Shown here piece by piece: positions 19,469 to 27,336 of a DNA stretch of 64,000 nt. Under the pieces are notes generated by a model. The model searched no databases. It worked only from the letters and a program-made list of their open reading frames with translations, and was not told where the DNA came from. The translations under genes and the position numbers were made by a program. Origin of the DNA: Myxococcales bacterium (GTDB lineage Bacteria > Myxococcota_A > Polyangia > Polyangiales > JAFGIB01); NCBI GenBank assembly GCA_029880325.1, contig JAOUOP010000031.1, positions 1 through 64,000 on the forward strand, read 5' to 3'. The number at the start of each line of letters is the position of its first letter. The first letter of the stretch is position 1.

Positions 19469-20539
19469 ATGTCATCGCCCTGTTCCCCTCTCCTGATGGT
19501 TGCCGCGCTGCAGGCTGTGGGTCTCGCAGGCGCAGTCGGCTGTTCGACTGCTCCCAGCTCCCCGACGGACGCCATCGAGGTCGGAATGCCCGCCACCGGG
19601 GCGCAGCCATCGGTCGCTGGGGAAGGCCCAAACGCCGGCGGGTCGCCTGCGACCTCGGCGACCGGTGGCGGCGATCGGAGCGCGGCCGACGCGACAGGTG
19701 CCGCCGGCACAGCCGCGGTCGACGACCCGGCCGTGGATGCGACCATGGGCGAGGATTTGGTCTCGCCAGCGGCGGCCGACGCAACCGCCGACGAAAGCGC
19801 GGCCGCTGACGCAGAGCTCCCGCGCCCGCCATGCCTGCAGAACGGTAACCAGGTCGTGCTGATCGGCGACTCCTACATCAACTGGGTCAGCCACACCTTC
19901 CCGGCCGACCTCAACCGCGAGGCGGGCCAGACCTTCCGCATGTACGCCGTGGGCGGCTACTCCATGGGCAGCGGCGGCATCGGTCCGATCCCACCCCAGA
20001 TCGACCAGGCCATTGCAGACGATCCCGACATCACCACCATCGTGATGACCGGTGGCGGCAACGACATCCTCGTGCCCGACACGCTGCAGTTCCCGCAGGG
20101 GGGTGACTGCAAGATGACCGAAACGGCGCCGATGATCGCCGACTGCCGCGCCATCGTGGACCTGGCGCTTGCGGCCGCCGACGACATGATGGGACGGGTC
20201 GAGACGCTCGACAACAAGATCACGCACGTCGTCTACTTCTTCTATCCCAACGTCCCACAACCTACAGTTGTCGGCGGAACCGCTCCCAACGCGATTCTCG
20301 ACTACGCCGCCCCGCTGGTGCAGGAGTTCTGCGACGGAACGTTTGAACGCTCCGGCGGCAAGATCCAGTGCCACTTCGTCGATCTGCGCCCCGTGTTCGA
20401 GGGCCATCCCGAGTACTTCGCGCCCACCGACATCCATCCCAACCTCGCCGGCTCGGCAGCCATGGCCGAAGCGATCTGGCAGAAGATGCAGCAGCAGTGC
20501 CTGGCGCAGCCGGCCTCGAGCGGCTGCTGCGAACCCTGA
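19469..20539 (+). CDS. SGNH/GDSL-type hydrolase, predicted lipoprotein
   Basis: 356 residues. The N-terminus (LLMVAALQAVGLAGAVGC) looks like a lipoprotein signal with Cys at about residue 25. An Ala/Gly/Asp/Thr-rich linker runs to about residue 125. The catalytic domain then shows the SGNH blocks: VVLIGDSYINW (block I, Ser), MTGGGNDIL (block III, Asn) and PTDIHPNLAG (block V, Asp/His). It is thus a cell-envelope esterase or acyl hydrolase of unknown substrate. I chose this ATG over an upstream one because the signal peptide starts here and the promoter's A/T tract lies before it. Confidence 0.82.
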   Translation: MSSPCSPLLMVAALQAVGLAGAVGCSTAPSSPTDAIEVGMPATGAQPSVAGEGPNAGGSPATSATGGGDRSAADATGAAGTAAVDDPAVDATMGEDLVSPAAADATADESAAADAELPRPPCLQNGNQVVLIGDSYINWVSHTFPADLNREAGQTFRMYAVGGYSMGSGGIGPIPPQIDQAIADDPDITTIVMTGGGNDILVPDTLQFPQGGDCKMTETAPMIADCRAIVDLALAAADDMMGRVETLDNKITHVVYFFYPNVPQPTVVGGTAPNAILDYAAPLVQEFCDGTFERSGGKIQCHFVDLRPVFEGHPEYFAPTDIHPNLAGSAAMAEAIWQKMQQQCLAQPASSGCCEP

Positions 20540-20595
20540 GCGCGCGGAACTGCCGTGCTCGGCGACGGGCTTGGGACGGGGACCTACGAGGCGCA

Positions 20596-20730
20596 CAGCT
20601 GTTCGGGCGGCGACCCGGGCGGAAGGTGCCAGGGACGTTTCGGGCGGCAGCTGTTCGGGCGGCGACCCGGGCGGAAGGTGCCAGGGACGTTTCGGGCGGC
20701 AACCCGGGCGGAAGGTGCCGGGGACGTTTC
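20596..20730. repeat. Left REP array next to the RAYT gene (52-bp tandem units)
   Basis: Two perfect 52-bp tandem units and a third partial one share GGTGCC(A/G)GGGACGTTTC, the reverse complement of the core found on the other side of the transposase. The array ends where a large hairpin begins. It marks the left side of the RAYT neighbourhood. Confidence 0.8.
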
Positions 20731-20785
20731 GGGCGGCGCCACGGCCAGGCCGGCTGCAGCGGCCGGCCTGGCCGTGGCGCCGCCC
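20731..20785. other. Perfect 24-bp stem hairpin, 7-base loop
   Basis: The arms are fully complementary over 24 bases (starting GGGCGGCGCCACGG) around the loop TGCAGCG. It lies between two convergent genes (SGNH lipoprotein and RAYT) and directly abuts the REP array. No T-tract follows on either strand, so it is not a textbook terminator, though so strong a stem could stop transcription from both sides. It may equally be the structured end of the REP/RAYT unit. Confidence 0.7.
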
Positions 20786-20928
20786 CAACATCGTTGTGTC
20801 AGGAACGCTGTCCGGCGGTAGATGCCGCCTGCTTCCGGCGATGCCGGGCCGAATGGGTCGGATGCAGGTGTGCTGGGCGGAGGGCGTTCGTTGTCGCCAC
20901 CAACCGGCAGTCGGTTGCTCGCTGGTCG

Positions 20929-22107
20929 TCAGGCGTGGGCGACGGCGCTCTGCGGCTCGAGCGACGGTGGTGGCGCCGCTCGGACGATAGGCGGTGGGTA
21001 GGTGCCTTCCGGGAATTTCACCGTCGGGTCGCCCGCGAGATAACGCTCAGAGCGGTCGTCATAGACGCCGTACAGGTTGCTCATGTCTTCGAAGTGCTTC
21101 TGCCGGTTGTCGCGGCTTCCGAAGCAGTAGGGCCGGCGCCTGGACGCAGGATCTCTCGGCCGGTGCTCAAAGTTGGCGCGGAGGATTGCCTCGAGACCGG
21201 CGAAGCCGCTGTTGTTGGAAGATCGTCGCGATGCCCCCGTGGGCGTCTTGTTGGCGCCCTCCACTTCTTCGCGCATCACCGCTTCGATCCAGGTGCGTAC
21301 ATCGCGCGCGTAGGCCTGCGGATCCCGGCCCTCGCATCCGGGCAGCGGCGACAGCTCCAACGTGGCAGTGGTAAAGAAGTCGTCGAAGCGCTCCTTCTTC
21401 GCACCGTCTTCGCGCCAGGCTTCGTAGTCGAAGTATTCGAACTCGAGTTCTTGACTGTCTTGCAATCCGAAACAGAGGTTGAGCCCGGGCCACTCCTCGG
21501 GGTCCTGCAACAGCTTGGCCTTCTTGGGGTTGCCCACGGTGTAGCCCACGCGGTTTTCGGCAGCGGTATCATCGAGGATGGGCTGGGCGTCGTAACGCCG
21601 GCCCCACAGCGGACCTCGACGACCAGTGAGGAAGTTGATGGCCCTCGCGGTGACAGACTTGAAGTCGCGCATGAAGAGCGAGAGGTTCTTTCGCGGCGTC
21701 GAGACGACCATGTGAATGTGATTGCTCAACGAGATGAAGGCGTAGATCTTGACGCCGTGTTTGCGCTGGGCCCGGGCGAGGGCTGAACCGACCAGCCCCT
21801 TGGCGAAGCGCTGTAGCTGGGCGCCGGTGAATTTGGGGGAATGGGGGCCGGACCGGGCGTTGGCGCGTTCGGCCAGGCGATCGAAATGCTTGAGGTTCTG
21901 TCGGTCCAGGGCCTTGAGCACGCGACGGGCCTTGCCGTTGAGTGGCTGAGCAGCGCAGGTGAGCAGGGGATGTAGCCAGAAGCGGTCCTCGACGGTGCGA
22001 TTGGTGACGAAGATGAGAACGTCGTCGCGCTCGACGCGCAGGGGGCGCGAGCGGCGCTTGGGCTTGGCGGTACCGGTGGCGGCGGGGGGCTGTTGTGTGG
22101 CGCTCAT
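20929..22107 (-). CDS. REP-associated tyrosine transposase (RAYT, Y1/HUH superfamily)
   Basis: 392 residues. The Y1-transposase core is visible as VLIFVTNRTVEDRFWL, the HUH motif NHIHMVV, RDFKSVTARAINFL and a WGRRYDAQPI segment followed by GYTVGNPKKAKL. RAYTs cut and move REP sequences and are normally single-copy, chromosomally settled enzymes. Repeat arrays with a common core lie within 200 bases of both ends of this gene, as expected. Starts upstream of this ATG would only add translated repeat. The last ~120 residues are a C-terminal extension without a motif I know. Confidence 0.85.
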   Translation of the reverse strand: MSATQQPPAATGTAKPKRRSRPLRVERDDVLIFVTNRTVEDRFWLHPLLTCAAQPLNGKARRVLKALDRQNLKHFDRLAERANARSGPHSPKFTGAQLQRFAKGLVGSALARAQRKHGVKIYAFISLSNHIHMVVSTPRKNLSLFMRDFKSVTARAINFLTGRRGPLWGRRYDAQPILDDTAAENRVGYTVGNPKKAKLLQDPEEWPGLNLCFGLQDSQELEFEYFDYEAWREDGAKKERFDDFFTTATLELSPLPGCEGRDPQAYARDVRTWIEAVMREEVEGANKTPTGASRRSSNNSGFAGLEAILRANFEHRPRDPASRRRPYCFGSRDNRQKHFEDMSNLYGVYDDRSERYLAGDPTVKFPEGTYPPPIVRAAPPPSLEPQSAVAHA

Positions 22108-22160
22108 GCCTCTTTCATCGGCCAGCGCCCGCGCCGGTTTCGGGAATTCGTCAGCGGCCC

Positions 22161-22288
22161 CCAAAAAATGTCCCTGGCACGTTTCAGCGGCAGAGCCCCC
22201 GAAAAATGTCCCTGGCACGTTTCAGCGCGGCACGTTTCAGCGCGTCTCAGCGGCAGGGCCCCCGAAAAATGTCCCTGGCACGTTTCAG
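22161..22288. repeat. Right REP array next to the RAYT gene
   Basis: Three copies of AAATGTCCCTGGCACGTTTC appear, with spacer AGCGGCAG(A/G)GCCCCCG between them and one extra GCACGTTTCAGCGC fragment. The core is the inverse of the left array, so the transposase gene is bracketed by related repeats in opposite orientation. Confidence 0.8.
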
Positions 22289-22523
22289 TAGCCGCTCGTG
22301 CACCCCGATCGCGTTGCCTTGCGCCCGGGCCCCCGTCACCGGGCGATTTTCGATGAGCTGTGTCGGGCAGCGCGCGTGATCGGTACGCTTGTCGCCGACG
22401 CCTGGCACGCCGTCGCCGGCCCTCACATACGCCGCCAGCCCATCACCACCGATGGAGACTTCGCACGCTTCCCCACGTTGCGCTGGCGTCGTCCGCGGTC
22501 TTGGTATACACGGCGGCCCGCGC

Positions 22524-23207
22524 ATGCCGACAGACAGTCTCGAAGTCAGTCCTGGACCCACGGAGCGCACCGTGCGCACGGCAGCGGGCGAGGTGCTGGC
22601 AGTGCCCGATGGCTGGGTGTTGGTGCCTCCTGGCGACGCCGCGCTCACGCGCCGGCTCAAGCAGACCTGTCCGACGTTTGCCGTGCGAGAGAAACGCGGG
22701 CGCAAGATGTTTTCGCGGGGCGTTTGGGCTCCCGCGCACGCCGTCGATGCGATCACCGCGACGCTCGAGGCCGAACGGGCTGAACCCGCCTACGCGCGCA
22801 AGCTCGAAGCCGGCCGCGCCCGCCGCGCCGAGCAGCAGCAGCGCTACGCAGAGCGATTCGAGGCCGCCGTGCTCGACTTTCTCGCCTTTGCTCCAAACCA
22901 CCAAACGCTGGCGCGGGTCCTTGCCAACGCCATCACCGAGCACGCCATTCCCGTCGGCAGCGGTACCGTCGCGCGCACTGAGCGCATTGCCCTCGAGCGC
23001 CGCGCCGAGGCCGCCACCATCGCCTGGCTACGCCATCAGACCACCGGATATGACGACATGCGCATCCCGCGCGTCAAGGGAATGCGGCGGGAGGTGCGCC
23101 GCTTGCTCGCCGAGCGTTCGCGCACGCTGCTCGAAGGCTACCGGCGCGGCCTTGCCGTGTCGCCGGAACGCTGCCCCTTGCGGGCTGCGCTCGATCCCTT
23201 CTGTTGA
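22524..23207 (+). CDS. DUF2293-like protein
   Basis: 227 residues. The C-terminal ~75 residues (ERIALERRAEAATIAWLRHQ, then TGYDDMRIPRVKGMRREVRR) resemble the DUF2293 domain, which has no known function. The N-terminal half has VLAVPDGWVLVPPGDAALTR and a basic helical middle (ARKLEAGRARRAEQQQRYAE). The predicted protein is cytosolic. I preferred the ATG nearest the conserved part; 45 more in-frame codons upstream show no conservation I can see. It stands alone between the RAYT region and a convergent thioesterase gene. Confidence 0.55.
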   Translation: MPTDSLEVSPGPTERTVRTAAGEVLAVPDGWVLVPPGDAALTRRLKQTCPTFAVREKRGRKMFSRGVWAPAHAVDAITATLEAERAEPAYARKLEAGRARRAEQQQRYAERFEAAVLDFLAFAPNHQTLARVLANAITEHAIPVGSGTVARTERIALERRAEAATIAWLRHQTTGYDDMRIPRVKGMRREVRRLLAERSRTLLEGYRRGLAVSPERCPLRAALDPFC

Positions 23208-23390
23208 TGCTTGGGCGCCGCCGCAGAATAAACACTACGTTTCGCCGCCCATACGGGCACGCTCGCGGCCTACGTCCTCGGAAAGTTCCTCAAAATAGCG
23301 GCGCTATTGCTGCGGATTTTCCTCCGGGCGCACTCGCGATTCGCACTCCGTCCGAGCGGCGGAATGTAGCGTTTGTTCTACGGCGGTGCC

Positions 23391-24170
23391 CTATCGGCGC
23401 CTGCGGATCAGCACTTCCTGCGTCACCGTCGCCACGTGTTGGCCGCTTTCGCTGAAGACCTGGGCGGTGGCCAGGCCGTGGCTGCCGACCAGGGTTTGGC
23501 AGTGGACGTCGTGCAGCATCCAGCGGTCGGCGCGTGCCGGGTGGTGAAACCAGATGGCGTGGTCGAGGCTGGTCAGCCACAGGCCGTCGCCGTCTTTTCG
23601 CCGGGCTTCGGGGTGGCGCAGGCGCACGGCATCGCACGGGAAGTCGTCGGAGAAATAGGCCAGGGCACAGGCGTGGTCGATGGGGTCGTCGCCGAACGGT
23701 TCGCGGGTGCGGAACCAGGCGGTGCGACGGCCCTGGGGGTCGCTTAGCGCATCGCGGCGCTGCATCAGCTCGAGAAAGCCGGCTTCATCGGCGATGGTGT
23801 CGGGCGCCGGGACTTTGGGCATGGGGTGGCGCTGCAGGTCGTCGTCGCCTTCGGGGGCACTGAAGGAGCAGCTCATGTTCAGGATGGCGCCGGCCGACTG
23901 GCGCGCCACCACGCGCCGGGTGGTGAAACTGCGGCCGTCGCGGATGCGGTCGACCTCGAAGCGAACGGGGGCGTCGTCGTGGCCGCGCCGGATGAAGTAG
24001 GCATGGAGCGAGTGGACCCGGTGGCTCGGGTCGACGCTGTGGCCGGCAGCGCGCAGGGCCTGGGCCACGATCTGCCCGCCGTAGAGCCCGCCCCAGGGGT
24101 AGCGTGGGCCGACGCCTATGAAGGTGTCGGGGCCGTGGTTTTCGAGTTGCATCAGGTCGGCGAATTGCAC
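23391..24170 (-). CDS. Acyl-CoA thioesterase II (TesB-like, double hotdog)
   Basis: 259 residues from a GTG start (an in-frame ATG lies six codons later). The N-terminal hotdog shows GGLYGGQIVAQALRAAGHSV and VHSLHAYFIRRG; RDGRSFTTRRVVARQ is also typical of TesB. The C-terminal hotdog has LTSLDHAIWFHHPARADRWM and a likely catalytic Asp/Gln region. It hydrolyses fatty acyl-CoA in the cytosol. The frame continues far upstream but only as antisense to the next gene. Confidence 0.85.
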   Translation of the reverse strand: MQFADLMQLENHGPDTFIGVGPRYPWGGLYGGQIVAQALRAAGHSVDPSHRVHSLHAYFIRRGHDDAPVRFEVDRIRDGRSFTTRRVVARQSAGAILNMSCSFSAPEGDDDLQRHPMPKVPAPDTIADEAGFLELMQRRDALSDPQGRRTAWFRTREPFGDDPIDHACALAYFSDDFPCDAVRLRHPEARRKDGDGLWLTSLDHAIWFHHPARADRWMLHDVHCQTLVGSHGLATAQVFSESGQHVATVTQEVLIRRRR

Positions 24171-24260
24171 GGGCTCATGTTTCCTTCTTCTGGAGGGGCG
24201 CCGCAAGCCCGCTTGATGTAGGCTGCCGCCGGTACCGAGGGTGGCTTTTGGAGATTTGCG

Positions 24261-25211
24261 ATGCGTTGGATGGTGATTTTTACGATGGCCTGTGCCGCGA
24301 TGGTGCTCGGCGGCTCGGACGCCCATGCCCACTTGAGCCTGGAGCAGGCGGGTAGCTACAGCTCGCGTCACGGCGATTCGCAGCTCAAGGCCGGTCCCTG
24401 CGGCGTGGCGGGCAGCACGCGCGGGACCAATGTGCACACGTTTCAGGCCGGTGAGACGATCACGATTTCGGTGGTCGAGTTCATCCCGCATCCGGGTTAC
24501 TTCCGTATCGCCTTCGATCAGGACGGCGACGACGACTTTCTGCCGCCCCAGAGCATCGAGCCCATCGGGCGTGAATGCATGGCCGCCGAGGGCGATCGTT
24601 GCGGCACTTCGGACTTCTACAACAACGAGACGGTGCTGCTGGACAACCTCGAGCCCCACGGCGCCGGCGAGGGCGTCAAGACCTACAGCTGGGAAGTCAC
24701 GCTGCCGGACGTGGAGTGCGACGGCTGCACGCTGCAGGTGATCCAGCTGATGATGGACAAGCCGCCCTATGATCCCAACGAGACTTCGATTTTTGGCGGC
24801 GACATCTATTATCAGTGTATCGACGTGGTGCTCGAACGCAGCGCCGATGCAGCGACGGCCGGTGCGGGCGGGACCGCGGGCGCGGCAGCGACCGCCGGCA
24901 GCGGTGGTGATGGGGCTGCCGCTGGCGCGGGCGGTGCGGTCGATATGTCGGCCAATTCGGGCGCCGGCGGGGTTGGTGGTGCCGGCGCCGGGGTGGCGAC
25001 GCCGGCCGAGGGCGGCGGTGGCGCTGCTGGCATGGAGACCGGGCTGGCCGCTGGCGGCGCTGCTGGCGATGGGACTTCCGGCGCCGATGCTTCTGGCGGA
25101 GACGGCGGCGGCTGCCGCGCCAGCTCGGGACCGCCGAGCGGCGGCGCTGCTGCCTACATGGCGCTGGCGCTGTGGCTGACAAGGCGTCGCCGCAGCGTGC
25201 GGCGCAGCTGA
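24261..25211 (+). CDS. Secreted LPMO-like protein (SCE4755-like) with MYXO-CTERM-like tail
   Basis: 316 residues. A signal peptide ends in DAHA, which would leave His as the first mature residue (HLSLEQAGSY); a second His follows in TNVHTFQAGE. An N-terminal His plus a second His is the copper brace of lytic polysaccharide monooxygenases, and the sequence resembles the family named after Sorangium SCE4755. Cys pairs suggest disulfides. A long Gly/Ala linker (about 200-285) leads to GGGCRASSG, a hydrophobic helix and TRRRRS, a MYXO-CTERM-type sorting tail. The role would be oxidative polysaccharide cleavage at the cell surface; activity is not proven. Confidence 0.6.
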   Translation: MRWMVIFTMACAAMVLGGSDAHAHLSLEQAGSYSSRHGDSQLKAGPCGVAGSTRGTNVHTFQAGETITISVVEFIPHPGYFRIAFDQDGDDDFLPPQSIEPIGRECMAAEGDRCGTSDFYNNETVLLDNLEPHGAGEGVKTYSWEVTLPDVECDGCTLQVIQLMMDKPPYDPNETSIFGGDIYYQCIDVVLERSADAATAGAGGTAGAAATAGSGGDGAAAGAGGAVDMSANSGAGGVGGAGAGVATPAEGGGGAAGMETGLAAGGAAGDGTSGADASGGDGGGCRASSGPPSGGAAAYMALALWLTRRRRSVRRS

Positions 25212-25234
25212 GCGAGCGCCCGCTGCCGCATTCC

Positions 25235-26314
25235 ATGCCCGCCGTGGACGCTCCCAGCCGAGCCGCCGACGAGACAGCACGCTTCCGGCGATTGCTCACA
25301 AGCGCTCCCTGGACCGCGGCGCCCATCTGCGAAGTGGGGCGCGCGGTGCTGACGCCCGCGCTGGGCGGCGTCGCGGTGCTGCCCTGGCGCGCCGAGGCCC
25401 TGGCCGCTGGCGCCCAGGGTCTCGAGGTGGCGCCCGATCTGGACGCGCTGTCTGTGCCGCTCGCGGGCTTCGAGCAGGCGCTGGTGCACGCTGACAAGAG
25501 CCGCGAGGCGACGCTTTGCCAGCTTGCCTGGCTGTGGAATCGGCTATCCCCTGGCGCGCACCTGGGGCTGTGCGGGGGCAATGAGCTGGGCATCCGCACC
25601 ACCGCCGAGCGCGCCGCGGCGCTGCTGGGCGCGATGCCCGAACTCGAGCGCGTCAAAGCCAAAGCGCGCCTGGTTCGCTTCGTGCGCGGCGATCAGGGCC
25701 TCGCCGCGCACCAAGCGGCTGCGTCCTTTGAGGGGCCGAGCGTGGGCGGCGCAGCAGGTGGACGCTTTCGCTCGCTGCCGGGCACTTTCGCCGCAGGGCG
25801 CCTCGATGCAGGCTCCGCCCTGCTGTGGCGCACGGTCGAGCGCCGTGTCGCCGAAGCTGTGCGTCCAACGCCCGGCTGTGTCCTCGACCTGGCCTGCGGC
25901 GTTGGGGTGCTGGGGCTTTCGGCGCTTCTGCGCTGGCCCCGAGCGCGCGCGGAGTTCTACGACGCCGATGCGCGGGCGGTGCGGCTCTGTCGCGAAAATG
26001 CTGAACACCTCGGCTGCGCCGGGCGCGCCCGGGTGCACTGGTGGGACGCACAGCTGGAGCCCTTGCCGCAGCCCCCGTCCGCAGCCGCCACGCTGGTGTT
26101 GATCAACCCTCCGTTTCATCGCGGCAAGGCGCGCGACCTCGGTGCGGCCGAGGCCATCTTCGAGCGACTCGGGTCGCTGATAGGGGCCGGCGCCGAGGCG
26201 TTCATCGTGGCCAACTACAAGTTGCCATACGAAGCGCCCCTCGCACGCCTGGGCAAGCTGCAGACACTGGCGAGCGAAGACGGCTTCAAGGTACTGCACG
26301 TTGCACCCGAATAA
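25235..26314 (+). CDS. rsmC: RsmC-like class I SAM methyltransferase (rRNA guanine-N2 type)
   Basis: 359 residues. The C-terminal catalytic domain has motif I VLDLACGVGVLGLSAL and the N2-methylase motif LINPPFHRGK, followed by a long helix. The N-terminal half looks like the degenerate methyltransferase domain of RsmC/RlmG, which methylate guanine in rRNA. A GTG 21 codons upstream would make it overlap the preceding gene by 40 bases; I chose the ATG before the first ordered segment, but both starts are possible. Which rRNA base is modified cannot be told. Confidence 0.75.
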   Translation: MPAVDAPSRAADETARFRRLLTSAPWTAAPICEVGRAVLTPALGGVAVLPWRAEALAAGAQGLEVAPDLDALSVPLAGFEQALVHADKSREATLCQLAWLWNRLSPGAHLGLCGGNELGIRTTAERAAALLGAMPELERVKAKARLVRFVRGDQGLAAHQAAASFEGPSVGGAAGGRFRSLPGTFAAGRLDAGSALLWRTVERRVAEAVRPTPGCVLDLACGVGVLGLSALLRWPRARAEFYDADARAVRLCRENAEHLGCAGRARVHWWDAQLEPLPQPPSAAATLVLINPPFHRGKARDLGAAEAIFERLGSLIGAGAEAFIVANYKLPYEAPLARLGKLQTLASEDGFKVLHVAPE

Positions 26315-26553
26315 ATGGCTGAAAGCCGGGGAACGCCCGCGTTACCACGAAGCTCGCAAGCAGCATCCAGAGCGGGTAGCTCGGTCGCGCGCAATCCGGG
26401 GCTTGCCGTCGCGGGACGGCGCTTGAGCTGCCAGAGCGAAAGAATAACCAGGGAGTAAAATGCCGAAAGTGTGGCGCCGGTCGCATTCGCCAGCGTCAGA
26501 GACCGCAGGCCGATGGTCCGACGCAGGCCCGGGGGCGGCGATTGCGGCGTCAT
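26286..26553 (-). pseudogene. Possible small two-helix membrane protein, frameshifted
   Basis: A frame starting at the higher coordinate encodes a basic N-terminus and the helix TGATLSAFYSLVILSLWQL. It then loses a plausible sequence, while the neighbouring frame continues with a second helix (YPLWMLLASFVVTRAFP) and a stop. Joined across a shift near the middle, they would make an ~85-residue membrane protein. This could be a decayed gene, a sequencing error or chance. Confidence 0.25.
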
Positions 26554-26587
26554 ACCCTCCAAGTAAGGGCCCACAGGCCCGCTGCGA

Positions 26588-27244
26588 TCAAGCGGCGTGG
26601 CGGGCGCTCTTGCGGGCCTGTTTGTCGCGGTAGAGTTCGGCGTCGGCGCGGTCGAAGAGGGCGTTGGGGTCGGCGCCGGGCTCGTCGCAGGCGGCCACGC
26701 CGACGCTGACGCGGGGGCGGCCGTGGAGGGTGTCGACGCGCTCGATGGCCTCGCGCATGCGGCGGGCCAGCTGGCGGGCGCCGGCGCCGCCGGTGGCCGG
26801 CAGGATGACGGCGAATTCATCGCCGCCAATGCGGGCCACCAAATCGCTGGAGCGGGCGGTGGTCGCGGCGGCTTCGGCCACGGCGCCGATCACGGTGTCG
26901 CCGGCGCTGTGGCCCAAGCTGTCGTTGATGGCCTTGAGTCCGTCGAGGTCGATGAGCATGAGCGCGAAGCCCTCCCCGGTGCGGTCATGGCGGGCCTGTT
27001 CCCGGCTCAGGGTGTCCTGGAAGGCGCGGCGGTTGGCCACACCCGTGAGCGGGTCTCGGTTGGCCAGGCTGCGCAGACGGCTGAGTTCTTCGTTGCGTCG
27101 GGCCAGGCAGCGCAACAGCGGCAGATAACTCTCCACCTCCGCGCCCAGGCTGCTTTCGGCCAGCGCCAGGGCGCGCATGGACTCGCTGGGACAGGAAGCG
27201 CTGGCCAGTTCGGTGAGGATGGTAACGGCGATTTCGAGGTTCAT
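26588..27244 (-). CDS. Diguanylate cyclase (GGDEF domain protein)
   Basis: 218 residues. The C-terminal GGDEF domain is complete: DPLTGVANRRAFQDTL, LMLIDLDGLKAINDSLGHSAGD and the active site ARIGGDEFAVILP. A short helical N-terminal region (about 65 residues) precedes it, with no membrane segment or recognised sensor. The RxxD product-inhibition site is not present in the usual place before GGDEF. It makes c-di-GMP in the cytosol. A 15-codon upstream extension was rejected for lack of coding character. Confidence 0.88.
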   Translation of the reverse strand: MNLEIAVTILTELASASCPSESMRALALAESSLGAEVESYLPLLRCLARRNEELSRLRSLANRDPLTGVANRRAFQDTLSREQARHDRTGEGFALMLIDLDGLKAINDSLGHSAGDTVIGAVAEAAATTARSSDLVARIGGDEFAVILPATGGAGARQLARRMREAIERVDTLHGRPRVSVGVAACDEPGADPNALFDRADAELYRDKQARKSARHAA

Positions 27245-27336
27245 TTTGCAACAGCTCCCACCCTCGAAGGTCGACACAAGACCCGCCAAACTTGAGGGAC
27301 GGCGTGGGTGCCGCGGTGATCGGCTATGCTGCGGCC

